In this document: positions 27,736 to 36,867 of the stretch, one piece after another
Numbering within the stretch: the first letter of the stretch is position 1
Layout of the letters: every line of letters begins with the position of its first letter
From: Deltaproteobacteria bacterium
Lineage (GTDB): Bacteria > Myxococcota_A > UBA796 > GCA-2862545
Length of the DNA stretch: 55,718 nt
Direction of reading: 5' to 3'
NCBI GenBank assembly: GCA_007693595.1
Contig: REDI01000009.1
Location: forward strand, 1-55,718
Program-made: the position numbers and the translations under genes
Notes under the pieces: generated by a model
The model's database searches: none
What the model saw: only the letters and a program-made list of their open reading frames with translations
What the model was told of the DNA's origin: nothing

Positions 27736-27800
27736 GAGCACGACTCGGCTCGGAGGGAGCCGAAGCATAACCAAGGTGAGGCCCTGATACAATAGGACCC

Positions 27801-28232
27801 CTACCGAGCTTGGTCAGCGCTCTGGGGTTCGACCCGAGGATCGGTCGCGATGGCGAGCCTCCCCAGGCCATAGGCGCGGGCCATATCGAGGATCGCGACC
27901 ACCTTGCCGTGGGCCACGCCCCGATCGGCCTTGAGCACCACCAAGGTCTCGGGTCGCGTCGCGCCAGCCTGGGACAGGCGCGCGCGCAGCTCCTCCTCGT
28001 CGACCGGCTGCTGGTCGAGGTAGACCTGCCCCCCGACAGTGACCCACAGGGTGATGTCTTCGCTGTCCGCCACCACGACATCGGGCCCCGACTGTGGAAG
28101 ATCGACCTGGATCGCGGGCGCATTCTTGAAGGTGGTCGAAACCATGAAGAACAACACGAGCTGAAAGACCACGTCGATCATCGGGGTGAGATCGATGAGT
28201 GGATCGGCGCGGCGCCCGGTCGCGATCTTCAT
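27801..28232 (-). CDS. ExbD/TolR-type biopolymer transport protein
   Basis: The 143-residue protein has the family layout: short cytoplasmic N-terminus, DLTPMIDVVFQLVLFFMV transmembrane helix with the conserved Asp used in proton flow, and a periplasmic domain ending in ADRGVAHGKVVAILDMARAYGLGRLAIAT. The ATG at 28232 overlaps the stop of the TolQ/ExbB-type gene (ATGA), so both are made together. ExbD/TolR uses the proton motive force to drive outer-membrane transport or constriction. The FtsB-like gene next door favours a Tol-like cell-envelope role over TonB transport (weak inference). Confidence 0.93.
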   Translation of the reverse strand: MKIATGRRADPLIDLTPMIDVVFQLVLFFMVSTTFKNAPAIQVDLPQSGPDVVVADSEDITLWVTVGGQVYLDQQPVDEEELRARLSQAGATRPETLVVLKADRGVAHGKVVAILDMARAYGLGRLAIATDPRVEPQSADQAR

Positions 28233-28864
28233 GAGGAGCCGCCTACGGTCGATCGGATCAACGACAACGCCCGCGCGGTCTCTTCTTCGAGGAGGAGCAG
28301 CAGCGCATCGACCCTGGCGAGCAGGAAGCGGTTGGCGATGAGCGCGGGGATCCCGACCGAGAGCCCCGCGAAGGTCGTGACGAGGGCCTGCGAGATGCCG
28401 CCCGCGAGCTTGGCCACGTCCCCCATGCCCTGCTCCTGAATGACGGCGAAGGTCACGATCATGCCACCCACCGTGCCGAGCAGCCCGAGGAGCGGCGCGA
28501 TGGAGGCCACCGTGCCCACAATCGGGACGAAGCGCTCCATGGTGGCGGCCTCTTGACGGCCGAGCTGCTCGATACGCTCCCGCTGCTCCGCCGCCGGACG
28601 AAGCCGGAGCGCGATCGCCGCGAGGACCAGCCTGGAGAGGGCGGAGTCGTAGCGACGACACACAGCGCTCGCGCCGTCGAGATCCCCTTGTTCGAGCAAG
28701 GGCTCGACCTCGCGCACCAGAGCCGAGGGGGCGACTCGACCTCGACGCAGCGAGACCAAGCGCTCCATGAAAGCACCGAGCGCGACGATCGAGCAGAGCG
28801 CCAGTGGGATCATGACCGGCCCCCCCGCCACGATCGTGTCCAGGATCTCGCGCAACCAGTCCAC
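28229..28864 (-). CDS. TolQ/ExbB/MotA-type proton channel
   Basis: The 211-residue protein has three transmembrane segments: near 14-32, then the pair in PIVGTVASIAPLLGLLGTVGGMIVTF and GISQALVTTFAGLSVGIPALIANRFL. These last two carry the conserved Thr and Pro/Gly pattern of the MotA/TolQ/ExbB family. I start it at GTG 28864, which has GGAGG four bases upstream, rather than GTG 28882. Its end overlaps the ExbD/TolR-type gene by four bases. Confidence 0.93.
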   Translation of the reverse strand: MDWLREILDTIVAGGPVMIPLALCSIVALGAFMERLVSLRRGRVAPSALVREVEPLLEQGDLDGASAVCRRYDSALSRLVLAAIALRLRPAAEQRERIEQLGRQEAATMERFVPIVGTVASIAPLLGLLGTVGGMIVTFAVIQEQGMGDVAKLAGGISQALVTTFAGLSVGIPALIANRFLLARVDALLLLLEEETARALSLIRSTVGGSS

Positions 28865-28985
28865 TTCCCCTCCTACGGGCACCCTCTGCGATGTGGGCCC
28901 TGTATCGTCGCGAAGGGGGTCCCGCAGCCATCCCGAGGGACCTTCCTTGACTGGACGCCTCAGACGCGATCGGTGAAGGTAGCGT

Positions 28986-30092
28986 ATGCGACTGTCTCGA
29001 CGGAATGTCCTGCTCGGTCTGGCCCTCGTGATCGCCAGCGCCGGGGTCCTCGGGGGGCTCAGCCTACTCCACCCTCGGGTGCGCTACGTGGTGACGGCGG
29101 CGGCCTACCAGCTCGAGCTGCTCTGGGGGCGGGTGGACTTGGAGCATGCCCTCGCCACCGGCGACTTCACGCCCGCCCAGCGCGCGCGCCTGGAACAAGT
29201 GCCCCGCATCCGGGACTTCGCCGTGCGCCAGGGGCTCGCCGAGACCGGCCACTACAGCACGATCTCGCCGGGCTGGAACCACACCGTCTACAACGTCTCG
29301 GCCTGCGAGCCCCTGCGCTTCAGACCCAGAACCTGGTGGTTTCCCATCGTGGGCCGCGTCCCCTACCTCGGCTACTTCGACCAGGACCAAGCCCAACACA
29401 AGGCCGACGCGCTCCGCGCCGAGGGCCTGGACGTCTACGTGCGCACCGCCGGCGCGTGGTCCACGCTGGGCTGGTTCAACGATCCCCTGCTGCCGGCCAT
29501 GGCGGACTGGACCGAGGCCCGACTCGCCAACGTGCTCCTCCACGAGCTCACCCACGCCACCGTCTGGATCCCAGGCTCAGTGGCCTTCAACGAGTCCCTC
29601 GCCAACTTCGTCGGCGACACGGCGAGCCTGGCCTATCTCCGCGAAACCTACGGGAGCGATAGCCCCGAAGTCACGCAAGAACTAAAGCTTCGCGCCGATC
29701 GTGATCGCTTCGGCCAGATGATGCGGGAGCTGTACAAAGATTTGGACGATCTCTATCGGGAGGACCTGCCAGACCCCATGAAAGAGAAACGCAAGAAAGC
29801 GATCCTCGACACGATACCCGACCGAACCCGAGCAGCGGGCTTCCATAACCAAGAACGGTGGGTGAAGTGGGTACAGCGGGACCCGTGGAACAACGCACGG
29901 CTTGTCCAGTTCCGTGTATACAACCGCTCGCCAGAGTGGTTCGAGGCCGTGCTCCACCAAGAAGACGAAGACCTGCCACGGTTCTTCCAGCGGATCGAGG
30001 CGATCGCTCGCGGCGCCGCCGATCCCTATCGCGCGTTGGCTGAGGCGGCGGGAGTCGATCCTGACGAGAGAGAGGGCTCCTCCGAGCCCTGA
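28986..30092 (+). CDS. Membrane-anchored aminopeptidase-like metallopeptidase (PF10023 type)
   Basis: The 368-residue protein has one N-terminal membrane helix (about 7-27) and the zinc-metallopeptidase motif HELTH at 186-190, with a likely third ligand Glu203 in FNESLANFVG. The segments SPGWNHTVYNVSACEPL and GYFDQDQAQHKADALRAEGLDVYVRTAGAWSTLGWFNDPLL are typical of the putative aminopeptidase family PF10023. AAGGTAG precedes the ATG at 28986. It probably faces the periplasm. The C-terminal 100 residues are charged and helical. It lies upstream of a sigma factor gene on the same strand. Confidence 0.87.
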   Translation: MRLSRRNVLLGLALVIASAGVLGGLSLLHPRVRYVVTAAAYQLELLWGRVDLEHALATGDFTPAQRARLEQVPRIRDFAVRQGLAETGHYSTISPGWNHTVYNVSACEPLRFRPRTWWFPIVGRVPYLGYFDQDQAQHKADALRAEGLDVYVRTAGAWSTLGWFNDPLLPAMADWTEARLANVLLHELTHATVWIPGSVAFNESLANFVGDTASLAYLRETYGSDSPEVTQELKLRADRDRFGQMMRELYKDLDDLYREDLPDPMKEKRKKAILDTIPDRTRAAGFHNQERWVKWVQRDPWNNARLVQFRVYNRSPEWFEAVLHQEDEDLPRFFQRIEAIARGAADPYRALAEAAGVDPDEREGSSEP

Positions 30093-30138
30093 GCGACCAC
30101 GACTTCGCTGTCGCGATCTCGTGGCCCTGGGTGCGTGG

Positions 30139-30176
30139 CGCGTCAAGAATATTTGACGCCGTACAAGATTTGACGC
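30139..30176. promoter_or_regulatory. Palindrome and third half-site upstream of sigma factor gene
   Basis: GGCGTCAA (30139-30146) and TTGACGCC (30153-30160) form a perfect inverted repeat around six AT-rich bases. A third copy of TTTGACGC (30169-30176) follows one helical turn and a half downstream. The TTGACG cores also resemble -35 boxes, and TAAACT at 30190-30195 resembles a -10 box, but the 14-base spacing from the last TTGACG is short. This is a plausible operator-promoter for the sigma gene. Confidence 0.5.
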
Positions 30177-30334
30177 TCCCCGGATGGTGTAAACTCTTGA
30201 TGGGCAGGTAGCGGATGCCGACCAAGGCACGCATCAGCCTCCTCTCCCCCTCCTCAGCGCGGAGCAGCACCATGGCACAAGTATTGCAACTTCCTCACTA
30301 CGTCAGCAGCATCCTGACGAACGAGGAGACACCC

Positions 30335-31234
30335 ATGGCAGCATCTGCATCGCGAGCGCGCACCAAAGCGTCCAAGTCTTCGTCGACCGCGTCCGACTCT
30401 GCGTCGGTCCTCGACAAGTACCTGAAGGGCATGGGGGCGATCCCGCTGCTCTCTGGCGATGACGAAGTCGAGGTCGCCCGCCGGATCTCCGAGATGGGAG
30501 CCGACTGCGAGCTCGCTCGCGCGGCGCTCATTCAGGCCAACCTGCGGCTGGTGGTCTCGATCGCCAAGCAATACGCCTACCGCGGCCTGCCTATGGCCGA
30601 CCTCATCCAAGAGGGCAACCTCGGCCTCATCAAGGCGGTCGAGAAGTTCGACTACACCCGCGGCTTCAAGTTCTCGACCTACGCCTCGTGGTGGATCCGC
30701 CAGGCGATCATCCGAGCCATCGAGTCGCAGATCCGCACCATCCGCATCCCCATCTACAAGCTCGAGATCGTCAACCGGGTGAACCAAACGCGCAAGTCAC
30801 TCAGCCAGAAGCTTGGTCGCAAGCCGACCGTGGCCGAGATCGCTCAGCACCTCGAGATGGACGACGACGAGGTCGAAGATCTGCTCCAGCTCGTCAAGGA
30901 GCCCATGAGCCTCGACACCCCCGTCGGGGAGGACTCCGACAGCACGTTGGGCGACTTCATCGAGAACCCTACCTGCGAAGCGCCCGACTCCTCGGCCGAC
31001 ATCGCCGCCCTCCGCGAGGAGATCTCGGCGGTGCTCGCCACCCTCACCCCTCGCGAAGAGAAGGTCGTGCGCATGCGCTTCGGGATCGGCGAGCCGACCA
31101 ACTACTCTCTCGAAGAGATCGGCTCGCGCTTCTCGCTCACCCGTGAGCGCATTCGCCAGATCGAGATCAAGGCGCTCCGAAAGCTCCGCCACGCCAAGCG
31201 ACGCGGCACCCTCGAGCCCTTCATGCACGAGTAG
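30335..31234 (+). CDS. Group-2 RNA polymerase sigma-70 factor
   Basis: The 299-residue sigma factor has regions 1.2 to 4.2: [21 protein letters not shown], the region-2 core [36 protein letters not shown], region 3 ([15 protein letters not shown]) and region 4 ([17 protein letters not shown]...[28 protein letters not shown]). It lacks region 1.1 of the housekeeping factor, so it is an alternative group-2 type like the SigB-D proteins of myxobacteria. I start it at ATG 30335 because GAGGAG lies six bases upstream; ATGs at 30215 and 30272 are in frame but poorly supported. Its stop is two bases from the convergent gcvP stop. Confidence 0.93.
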   Translation: MAASASRARTKASKSSSTASDSASVLDKYLKGMGAIPLLSGDDEVEVARRISEMGADCELARAALIQANLRLVVSIAKQYAYRGLPMADLIQEGNLGLIKAVEKFDYTRGFKFSTYASWWIRQAIIRAIESQIRTIRIPIYKLEIVNRVNQTRKSLSQKLGRKPTVAEIAQHLEMDDDEVEDLLQLVKEPMSLDTPVGEDSDSTLGDFIENPTCEAPDSSADIAALREEISAVLATLTPREEKVVRMRFGIGEPTNYSLEEIGSRFSLTRERIRQIEIKALRKLRHAKRRGTLEPFMHE

Positions 31235-31236
31235 GA

Positions 31237-34068
31237 TCAGGCCTCGGTCGGCCAGGCGTCGCAGGTACAGAACAGGTTCTTGTCGCCGAAGACGTTGTCG
31301 ACGCGACGCACCGCGGGCCAGTGCTTGTGGAGGCGCTGGTGCTCGGTGGGCATGGCGGCCTCCTCTCGGCTGAAGGGATGGTCCCACGTAGCCCCCAGCA
31401 CGCTCGACGCGGTGAAGGGCGCGAGGCGTAACGGGCTGCGCTCGATAGGCAACTCGCCGGCTTCAACCTGTTGGATCTCGCGTCGGATCCGTCGCATCGC
31501 GTCGATGAATCGGTCGAGCTCTGCCTTGGGCTCGCTCTCGGTGGGCTCGACCATGAGCGTACCCGCCACCGGCCAAGACATGGTGGGCGAGTGAAAGCCG
31601 TAGTCGATGAGGCGCTTGGCCAGATCGTCGACCGTCACCCCCGCCGCCTTGAAGGGGCGGGTGTCGAGGATGCACTCGTGGGCGACGAGTCCCGCAGGGT
31701 TCGAATACAGCACGTCGAAGTCCCCGGCGAGGGAGCGGGCCAGGTAGTTGGCCGAGAGGATGGCGACCTCGCTCGCGCGCCGGAGCCCCTGCGGCCCCAT
31801 CATGGCGATGTAGGCCCACGAGATCGGCAGGATGCTAGGACTCCCCCACGGCGCAGCCGAGACCGGCCCCTGCTCGTCGAGCCCCTCGAGGGGAACGACG
31901 GGGTGTCCGGGCAAGAAGGGAGCCAGGTGGGACGCCACACCGATGGGCCCCATGCCAGGACCGCCGCCGCCATGGGGGATGCAGAAGGTCTTGTGGAGGT
32001 TGAGGTGGCAGACGTCGGCGCCGATGTCGCCCGGACGACACAACCCGACCATCGCGTTCATGTTGGCCCCGTCCATGTAGACCTGACCGCCGCGCTCGTG
32101 CACGATGGCGCAGACCTCGCGGATACCCTCTTCGAAGACCCCGTGGGTCGAAGGATAGGTGACCATGAGTGCTGCGAGGGTGTCTCGGAACCTCTCGGCC
32201 TTCGCCTGGAGGTCGGCGACGTCGATGTTGCCATCGTCATCGCACGCGACAGGCACGACGACCATGCCCGCCATGACGGCGGAGGCCGGGTTGGTCCCGT
32301 GTGCCGAGGTGGGGATCAGGCAGTGGACGCGATGCGGCTCGTGCCGGGAGAGGTGAAAGTCGCGGATCGCGAGCAACCCGGCATACTCACCCTGAGAGCC
32401 AGCGTTCGGCTGAAGGCTAACCGCCGCGAAGCCGGTGATCTCGGCCAGCCAGCGCTCCAGATCGTCGAAAAGCCGTCGATACCCGGTGGCTTGGGCGAGG
32501 GGCACGAAGGGGTGGAGCCGGGAGAAGCCGGGATAGGAGATCGGCATCATCTCCGCGACCGCGTTGAGCTTCATGGTGCAGGAGCCCAGCGGGATCATGG
32601 CGGTGTTGAGCGCTAGATCCCTGCACTGAAGCCGGAAGAGATAGCGCATGAAGGCGGTCTCGCTGCGGTGCTGGTGAAAGACCGGATCGACCAACATCGG
32701 CGTCGTTCGCTGGACCGCAGTGGGGATCGCGAGGGGTAGCTCGGGGCTGGACTGGGCCCCGAGGCAGGCGAGGAGATCCTCGACGTCGGCGGAGGTCACC
32801 GTCTCGTCGAGGGCGACCACGACCCCGCCCTGGCCGAAGCTCCGAAGGTTGATGCGCTTGCGCCTCGCCCGCTCCAGGATCCCGGGTCGGGCCTCCCCCG
32901 CCTCGATGAAGAGGGTGTCGAAGAAGGCACCAGGCACCGAGAAGCCCGCCGCTCGCGCGCCGCTGGCGACCCTACGTGCGTGGTGGTGCACCCGCTCGGC
33001 AATGGCGCGGAGCCCTTCGGGCCCATGCCAGACCGCGAACATGCCTGCGCAGACCGCCAGCAGGACTTGGGCGGTGCAGATGTTGCTCGTGGCCCGATCG
33101 CGGCGAATGTGCTGCTCACGGGTCTGCAAGGCCATGCGAAGGGCCGGGTTGCCGTCCGCGTCGCGGCTCACCCCGATCAAGCGCCCGGGCATGGTGCGCT
33201 TGAAGGCCTCGCGGGTCGCGAGGAAGGCGGCGTGAGGGCCGCCATACCCCAGGGGAACGCCGAAGCGTTGGCTATTGCCCACCACGATGTCCGCCCCCAC
33301 CTCGCCAGGCCCTCGCATGAGGCAACAGGCGAGCAGATCGGTCGCCACCACCACCAGGGCATCGGCGGCGTGTGCCCGCTCGACGAAGGCGGGCAGGTCC
33401 CCGATCACCCCGGTCGTGTCCGGGACCTGAACCAGCGCCCCACAGACCGAGCGCGAGAAGTCGAAGGTGGTAGGATCTCCGACGATGACCTCGATGCCCA
33501 GGGGCCGGGCTCGAGTCCGCACGACGGCGAGGGTCTGAGGATGGACCCGGTGGTCGACGAAGAAGGCATCGACTTTGCCCTTCTTGAGGCGATGGCACAT
33601 GGAGAGCGCCTCGGCGGCGGCAGTCGCCTCGTCGAGCAAGGAAGCCCCTGCGACCTCCATACCCGTCAGCTCGCAGACCATCGTCTGAAAGACGAGGAGC
33701 GCCTCGAGGCGACCTTGGCTGATCTCGGCCTGATAGGGAGTGTAGGCCGTGTACCATCCAGGGTTCTCAAGGATGTGCCGCTGGATGGCCGGGGGCGTGA
33801 GGGTGTCGTGGTAGCCATAGCCAAGATAGCTCCGCCACAGCTCATTCTGCGAGGCATAGGTGGCGAGCTGGGCGAGCGCCTGGTGCTCCGTGCGCGCTGG
33901 GGGTAGATCCAGCTCCCCGTTCAATCGGATCGAAGCAGGGACTGCAGCATCGATCAGGGCATCGAGCGTCGGCTCGCCGATGCGCTCGAGCATCGAGGCG
34001 ATGTCTTGGGCACTCGGCCCTAGATGACGAGGAAGGAAGGCGCCAGCCGGCGGGAGGGAGGGAGACAT
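31237..34068 (-). CDS. gcvP: Glycine dehydrogenase (P-protein), single chain
   Basis: The 943-residue P-protein decarboxylates glycine with PLP and passes the aminomethyl group to lipoyl-GcvH. Both halves are fused. Lys693 in [17 protein letters not shown] is the Schiff-base lysine. The start is ATG 34068 with GAGG five bases upstream; the longer frame to 34131 adds a leader unlike the family. It is the last gene of the fmdB-like, folD, gcvT, gcvH, gcvP run and ends next to the sigma factor gene. Confidence 0.97.
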   Translation of the reverse strand: MSPSLPPAGAFLPRHLGPSAQDIASMLERIGEPTLDALIDAAVPASIRLNGELDLPPARTEHQALAQLATYASQNELWRSYLGYGYHDTLTPPAIQRHILENPGWYTAYTPYQAEISQGRLEALLVFQTMVCELTGMEVAGASLLDEATAAAEALSMCHRLKKGKVDAFFVDHRVHPQTLAVVRTRARPLGIEVIVGDPTTFDFSRSVCGALVQVPDTTGVIGDLPAFVERAHAADALVVVATDLLACCLMRGPGEVGADIVVGNSQRFGVPLGYGGPHAAFLATREAFKRTMPGRLIGVSRDADGNPALRMALQTREQHIRRDRATSNICTAQVLLAVCAGMFAVWHGPEGLRAIAERVHHHARRVASGARAAGFSVPGAFFDTLFIEAGEARPGILERARRKRINLRSFGQGGVVVALDETVTSADVEDLLACLGAQSSPELPLAIPTAVQRTTPMLVDPVFHQHRSETAFMRYLFRLQCRDLALNTAMIPLGSCTMKLNAVAEMMPISYPGFSRLHPFVPLAQATGYRRLFDDLERWLAEITGFAAVSLQPNAGSQGEYAGLLAIRDFHLSRHEPHRVHCLIPTSAHGTNPASAVMAGMVVVPVACDDDGNIDVADLQAKAERFRDTLAALMVTYPSTHGVFEEGIREVCAIVHERGGQVYMDGANMNAMVGLCRPGDIGADVCHLNLHKTFCIPHGGGGPGMGPIGVASHLAPFLPGHPVVPLEGLDEQGPVSAAPWGSPSILPISWAYIAMMGPQGLRRASEVAILSANYLARSLAGDFDVLYSNPAGLVAHECILDTRPFKAAGVTVDDLAKRLIDYGFHSPTMSWPVAGTLMVEPTESEPKAELDRFIDAMRRIRREIQQVEAGELPIERSPLRLAPFTASSVLGATWDHPFSREEAAMPTEHQRLHKHWPAVRRVDNVFGDKNLFCTCDAWPTEA

Positions 34069-34143
34069 GCGCACCTCGAACAGGCGGGGGAGGCGGGGCC
34101 CTAACGCGCTCCAACCACCCGTCGCCTGCACCGGCGTGGTGCA

Positions 34144-34527
34144 TCAGGCCGAGGCGACCCGCTGGCGATAGGAGCCCGCATCGAGCAAGGTCGAGAGCTT
34201 GCCAGGGTCAGAGATCTTCATGCGAAGGAGCCACCCGCTGCCGTAGGGATCTTCGTTCACGGTGTCCTCCGCGCCGTCGAGGGCCTCGTTGACCTCGACG
34301 ACCTCGCCATCGACCGGGGCGTAGACCTCGGCCACCGCCTTGACCGACTCGACCTCGCAGGCCACGTCGCCGGCCGAGAGCTGAGCTCCGACCTCAGGCA
34401 GCTCGATGTGGACGAGCTCCCCGAGCTGGTCCTGGGCGAAGTCAGAGATCCCGAGGGTGAGCAGATCACCGTCGACGCGGACCCACTCGTCGTGGTCGGT
34501 ATACTTCAGATCGTCGGGGAAGTTCAT
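34144..34527 (-). CDS. gcvH: Glycine cleavage H-protein
   Basis: The 127-residue carrier protein of the glycine cleavage system has its lipoylation site at Lys63 in ESVKAVAE, in a normal YTDHDEWVRVDGD...GSGWLLRMK framework. It lies 12 bases after gcvT and shuttles the aminomethyl group between GcvP and GcvT, then is reoxidised by a dihydrolipoamide dehydrogenase that is not in the window. Confidence 0.97.
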   Translation of the reverse strand: MNFPDDLKYTDHDEWVRVDGDLLTLGISDFAQDQLGELVHIELPEVGAQLSAGDVACEVESVKAVAEVYAPVDGEVVEVNEALDGAEDTVNEDPYGSGWLLRMKISDPGKLSTLLDAGSYRQRVASA

Positions 34528-34539
34528 GGGTACTCCAGA

Positions 34540-35640
34540 TCAGGTCGTGCGCTTGTAGAAGGGACGCCGAACCACCTCGGCGGGCGAGAGGCTGCCGCGA
34601 ACATCGACCTGAAGCTCGCGGCCTACACGGGCGAGATCGCTGCGGACGTAGCCCAAGGCGATGCCGTAACCCAAGGTGGGCGATCGGGTGCCGCTGGTGA
34701 TCCGACCCGCGTACTCGCCCTCCGAGACGAGGGGCATTCCCTGCCGAGGGATACGCTTGTCGCGCATCACGAGGGCGCACAGGCGCTCGGAGGCGGTGCC
34801 CTTTCGCTCGATGAGCGCGCTTCGGCCCACGAAGTCGCTGCCCTTCTCAAGAGCGACGACCCCGCCAAGGCCAGCCTGCCAGGGGGTCGTGTCTTCGGTG
34901 AGCTCGTGCCCGTAGAGGTGCATTCCAGCTTCGAGGCGTAGGGTGTCGCGCGCGCCGAGGCCACAGGGCTTGATGCCTTCGGGGGCCCCGGCCTCCAACA
35001 GCGCGGTCCACAGGGGGCGGGCCGAACGGGCGGGGGCGAAGATCTCGAAGCCATCCTCGCCGGTATAGCCGGTGCGCGCGATGAGGCAGCCCTCGACCCC
35101 CGCCACGGTGCTGCGATCGAAGAACATGGTGTAACGAGGCAGATCGTCGAGATGCTCCTGGGTCACGCGCTGGAGCACCCGCTGGGCGAGGGGCCCCTGT
35201 AAGGCGAGCTGGGCCCATCGATCCCCCTCGTCCACCAGATCGGCACCATGCGGATTGTTCGCCTGCAGGAAGGCGAAGTCCTTGTCGCGGTTCGCCGCGT
35301 TCACGCAGATGAGGAACTCCTCTTCGTCGAGGCGATAGACCACCAGATCATCGACGACCCCGCCTTGGGAGGTACACATACAGGTATAGATCGCCTGCCC
35401 ATCGTCGAGCCGTGAGGCGTCGTTGGTGATGGCGTGCTGCACCGCCTGCAGGGCCTTGGGCCCCCGCACGAAGACCTCGCCCATATGGCTCACATCGAAG
35501 AGGCCTACGCGCTGACGGACGCACTCGTGCTCTTGTCGCAGGCCTTCATACTGGACTGCCAGCTCGAAGCCGGCGAAGGGCACCATGCGGCCCCCAGCGT
35601 CGACGTGATCCTCGAAAAAGACGGTGCGGCGAAGGCTCAT
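34540..35640 (-). CDS. gcvT: Aminomethyltransferase (T-protein)
   Basis: The 366-residue T-protein transfers the methylene group from H-protein to tetrahydrofolate, releasing ammonia. Family segments MVPFAGFELAVQYEG, FDVSHMGEVFVRGP, QGGVVDDLVVYR, GYTGEDGFEIF and GLGARDTLRLEAGMHLYGHEL are all present. The usual catalytic Asp is in the LGARDTLR stretch. Start and end are normal for the family. It follows folD by 78 bases; no glycine riboswitch-like fold is evident in that gap. Confidence 0.97.
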   Translation of the reverse strand: MSLRRTVFFEDHVDAGGRMVPFAGFELAVQYEGLRQEHECVRQRVGLFDVSHMGEVFVRGPKALQAVQHAITNDASRLDDGQAIYTCMCTSQGGVVDDLVVYRLDEEEFLICVNAANRDKDFAFLQANNPHGADLVDEGDRWAQLALQGPLAQRVLQRVTQEHLDDLPRYTMFFDRSTVAGVEGCLIARTGYTGEDGFEIFAPARSARPLWTALLEAGAPEGIKPCGLGARDTLRLEAGMHLYGHELTEDTTPWQAGLGGVVALEKGSDFVGRSALIERKGTASERLCALVMRDKRIPRQGMPLVSEGEYAGRITSGTRSPTLGYGIALGYVRSDLARVGRELQVDVRGSLSPAEVVRRPFYKRTT

Positions 35641-35718
35641 GCCTACCTCGGGGCGCTCGGGCGAAGCCTTCGTGTGACATCCGAGCCCTGCCCCGTCAAG
35701 GGCGATGCGCGAGATGAC

Positions 35719-36567
35719 TCAGGAGATGCCCTGCGCCCTACAAGACGCCCGCCACGTGTTCTCCATGAGCATGGCGATGGTCATGGGACCGACCCCGCCG
35801 GGGACTGGGGTGATCGCGCCGGCGTGACCCACCACCTCGTCGAAGGCCACGTCCCCGACAAGGCGCCCGTCTGAGCCGCGGTTCATACCGACGTCGATCA
35901 CCGTCGCGCCAGGCTTGATCCAATCTGCGCGGACCATCTGCGCGACCCCGACCGCCGCCACCACCACGTCGGCGCGGCGGCAATGAGCCGCGACGTTCGC
36001 AGTTCGGCTGTGGCAAAGGGTCACGGTGCAGCCCGCCTGCTCCAGCAGCATGGCCATCGGCCGGCCGACGATGTTGCTCCGGCCGATCACGACCGCCTCC
36101 CGACCCGAGAGAGGAACCGCCGCGTGCTCAAGCAGTCGCATGATCCCAAGCGGCGTACAGGCCACCAGGTTCGCCCGACCTTGAGAGAGGAGCCCCGTGT
36201 TCGGCGGGGTGAAGCCATCGACGTCGTGGGTCACAGGCACAGCGTCCATGATCTCGGAGGCGTCGAGGTGAGCGGGCAGAGGGAGCTGCACCAGCAAGCC
36301 GTCGATGTTCGGATCGGCGACCACCTGATGGATCCGGGCCAGCAGGTCCTCACGCGAGGTCTCGGCGGGCAGATCGTGCTGCTGGTGGAGAAAGCCCAGG
36401 CGCTCCGCCACCTGACCTTTGCGGCGAACGTAGACCTGAGAGGCGGGATCAGCACCGACCAGGATCACCGCCAAGCCCGGGGGACGGGGCAGCTCGGGGA
36501 CGCGGGCGGCGAGCGCCGTGTTGAGCTGCCGAGCGAGCGCTCGACCGTCGAGGATCTGGGCGGACAT
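35719..36567 (-). CDS. folD: Methylene-tetrahydrofolate dehydrogenase/cyclohydrolase
   Basis: The 282-residue bifunctional enzyme interconverts 5,10-methylene- and 10-formyl-tetrahydrofolate. The substrate Lys lies in YVRRKGQVAERLGF, with VQLPLPAHLD, the NADP loop GRSNIVGRPMAMLL and the end PVPGGVGPMTIAMLMENT. In this operon it takes up the methylene-THF made by the glycine cleavage system. Its start lies three bases after the fmdB-like gene. Confidence 0.97.
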   Translation of the reverse strand: MSAQILDGRALARQLNTALAARVPELPRPPGLAVILVGADPASQVYVRRKGQVAERLGFLHQQHDLPAETSREDLLARIHQVVADPNIDGLLVQLPLPAHLDASEIMDAVPVTHDVDGFTPPNTGLLSQGRANLVACTPLGIMRLLEHAAVPLSGREAVVIGRSNIVGRPMAMLLEQAGCTVTLCHSRTANVAAHCRRADVVVAAVGVAQMVRADWIKPGATVIDVGMNRGSDGRLVGDVAFDEVVGHAGAITPVPGGVGPMTIAMLMENTWRASCRAQGIS

Positions 36568-36570
36568 GAT

Positions 36571-36867
36571 CTACTCCGAGCTGGCCTTGGGGGTCGCGGT
36601 GGCGGTGGCGGTCGACGACGTCGTCGAAGGGCTCGGGGAGCTCTCGCTGCCCCCATCGGAGGAAGTCTTGGGGCTCGACGGGGACTTTTTTAGACCATAA
36701 TGGTCCTTGTACCAGCCCGAACCCTTGAGCACGAAGGCGCTCGCGCTCACCTTCTTCACGACCTCTTCGTGCCCGCACTCAGGGCAAGGAGGAGGAGCAG
36801 CGGACATCTTCATCATCTTCTCGAACTCGTTCCCGCACTCGGGACACCGATACTCATAGATTGGCAT
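36571..36867 (-). CDS. FmdB-family zinc-ribbon protein
   Basis: The 98-residue protein begins MPIYEYRCPECGNEFE and has a second CxxC pair in PPCPECGH, giving a four-Cys zinc ribbon of the FmdB regulatory family. The last 40 residues are a Ser/Thr/Pro-rich disordered tail. GGAGG lies six bases before the ATG at 36867. The start codon overlaps, in opposite orientation, the ATG of the divergent hydrolase-fold gene. It is the first gene of the one-carbon operon. FmdB proteins are candidate regulators, but target here is unknown. Confidence 0.93.
   Translation of the reverse strand: MPIYEYRCPECGNEFEKMMKMSAAPPPCPECGHEEVVKKVSASAFVLKGSGWYKDHYGLKKSPSSPKTSSDGGSESSPSPSTTSSTATATATPKASSE

Noticed and set aside
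30139-30195. Canonical sigma-70 promoter for the sigma gene
   Set aside because: TTGACG at 30170 and TAAACT at 30190 are only 14 bases apart, too short for a confident call.
35641-35718. Glycine riboswitch before gcvT
   Set aside because: The gap is only 78 bases and lacks the paired aptamer pattern; the spacer between folD and the fmdB-like gene is three bases.
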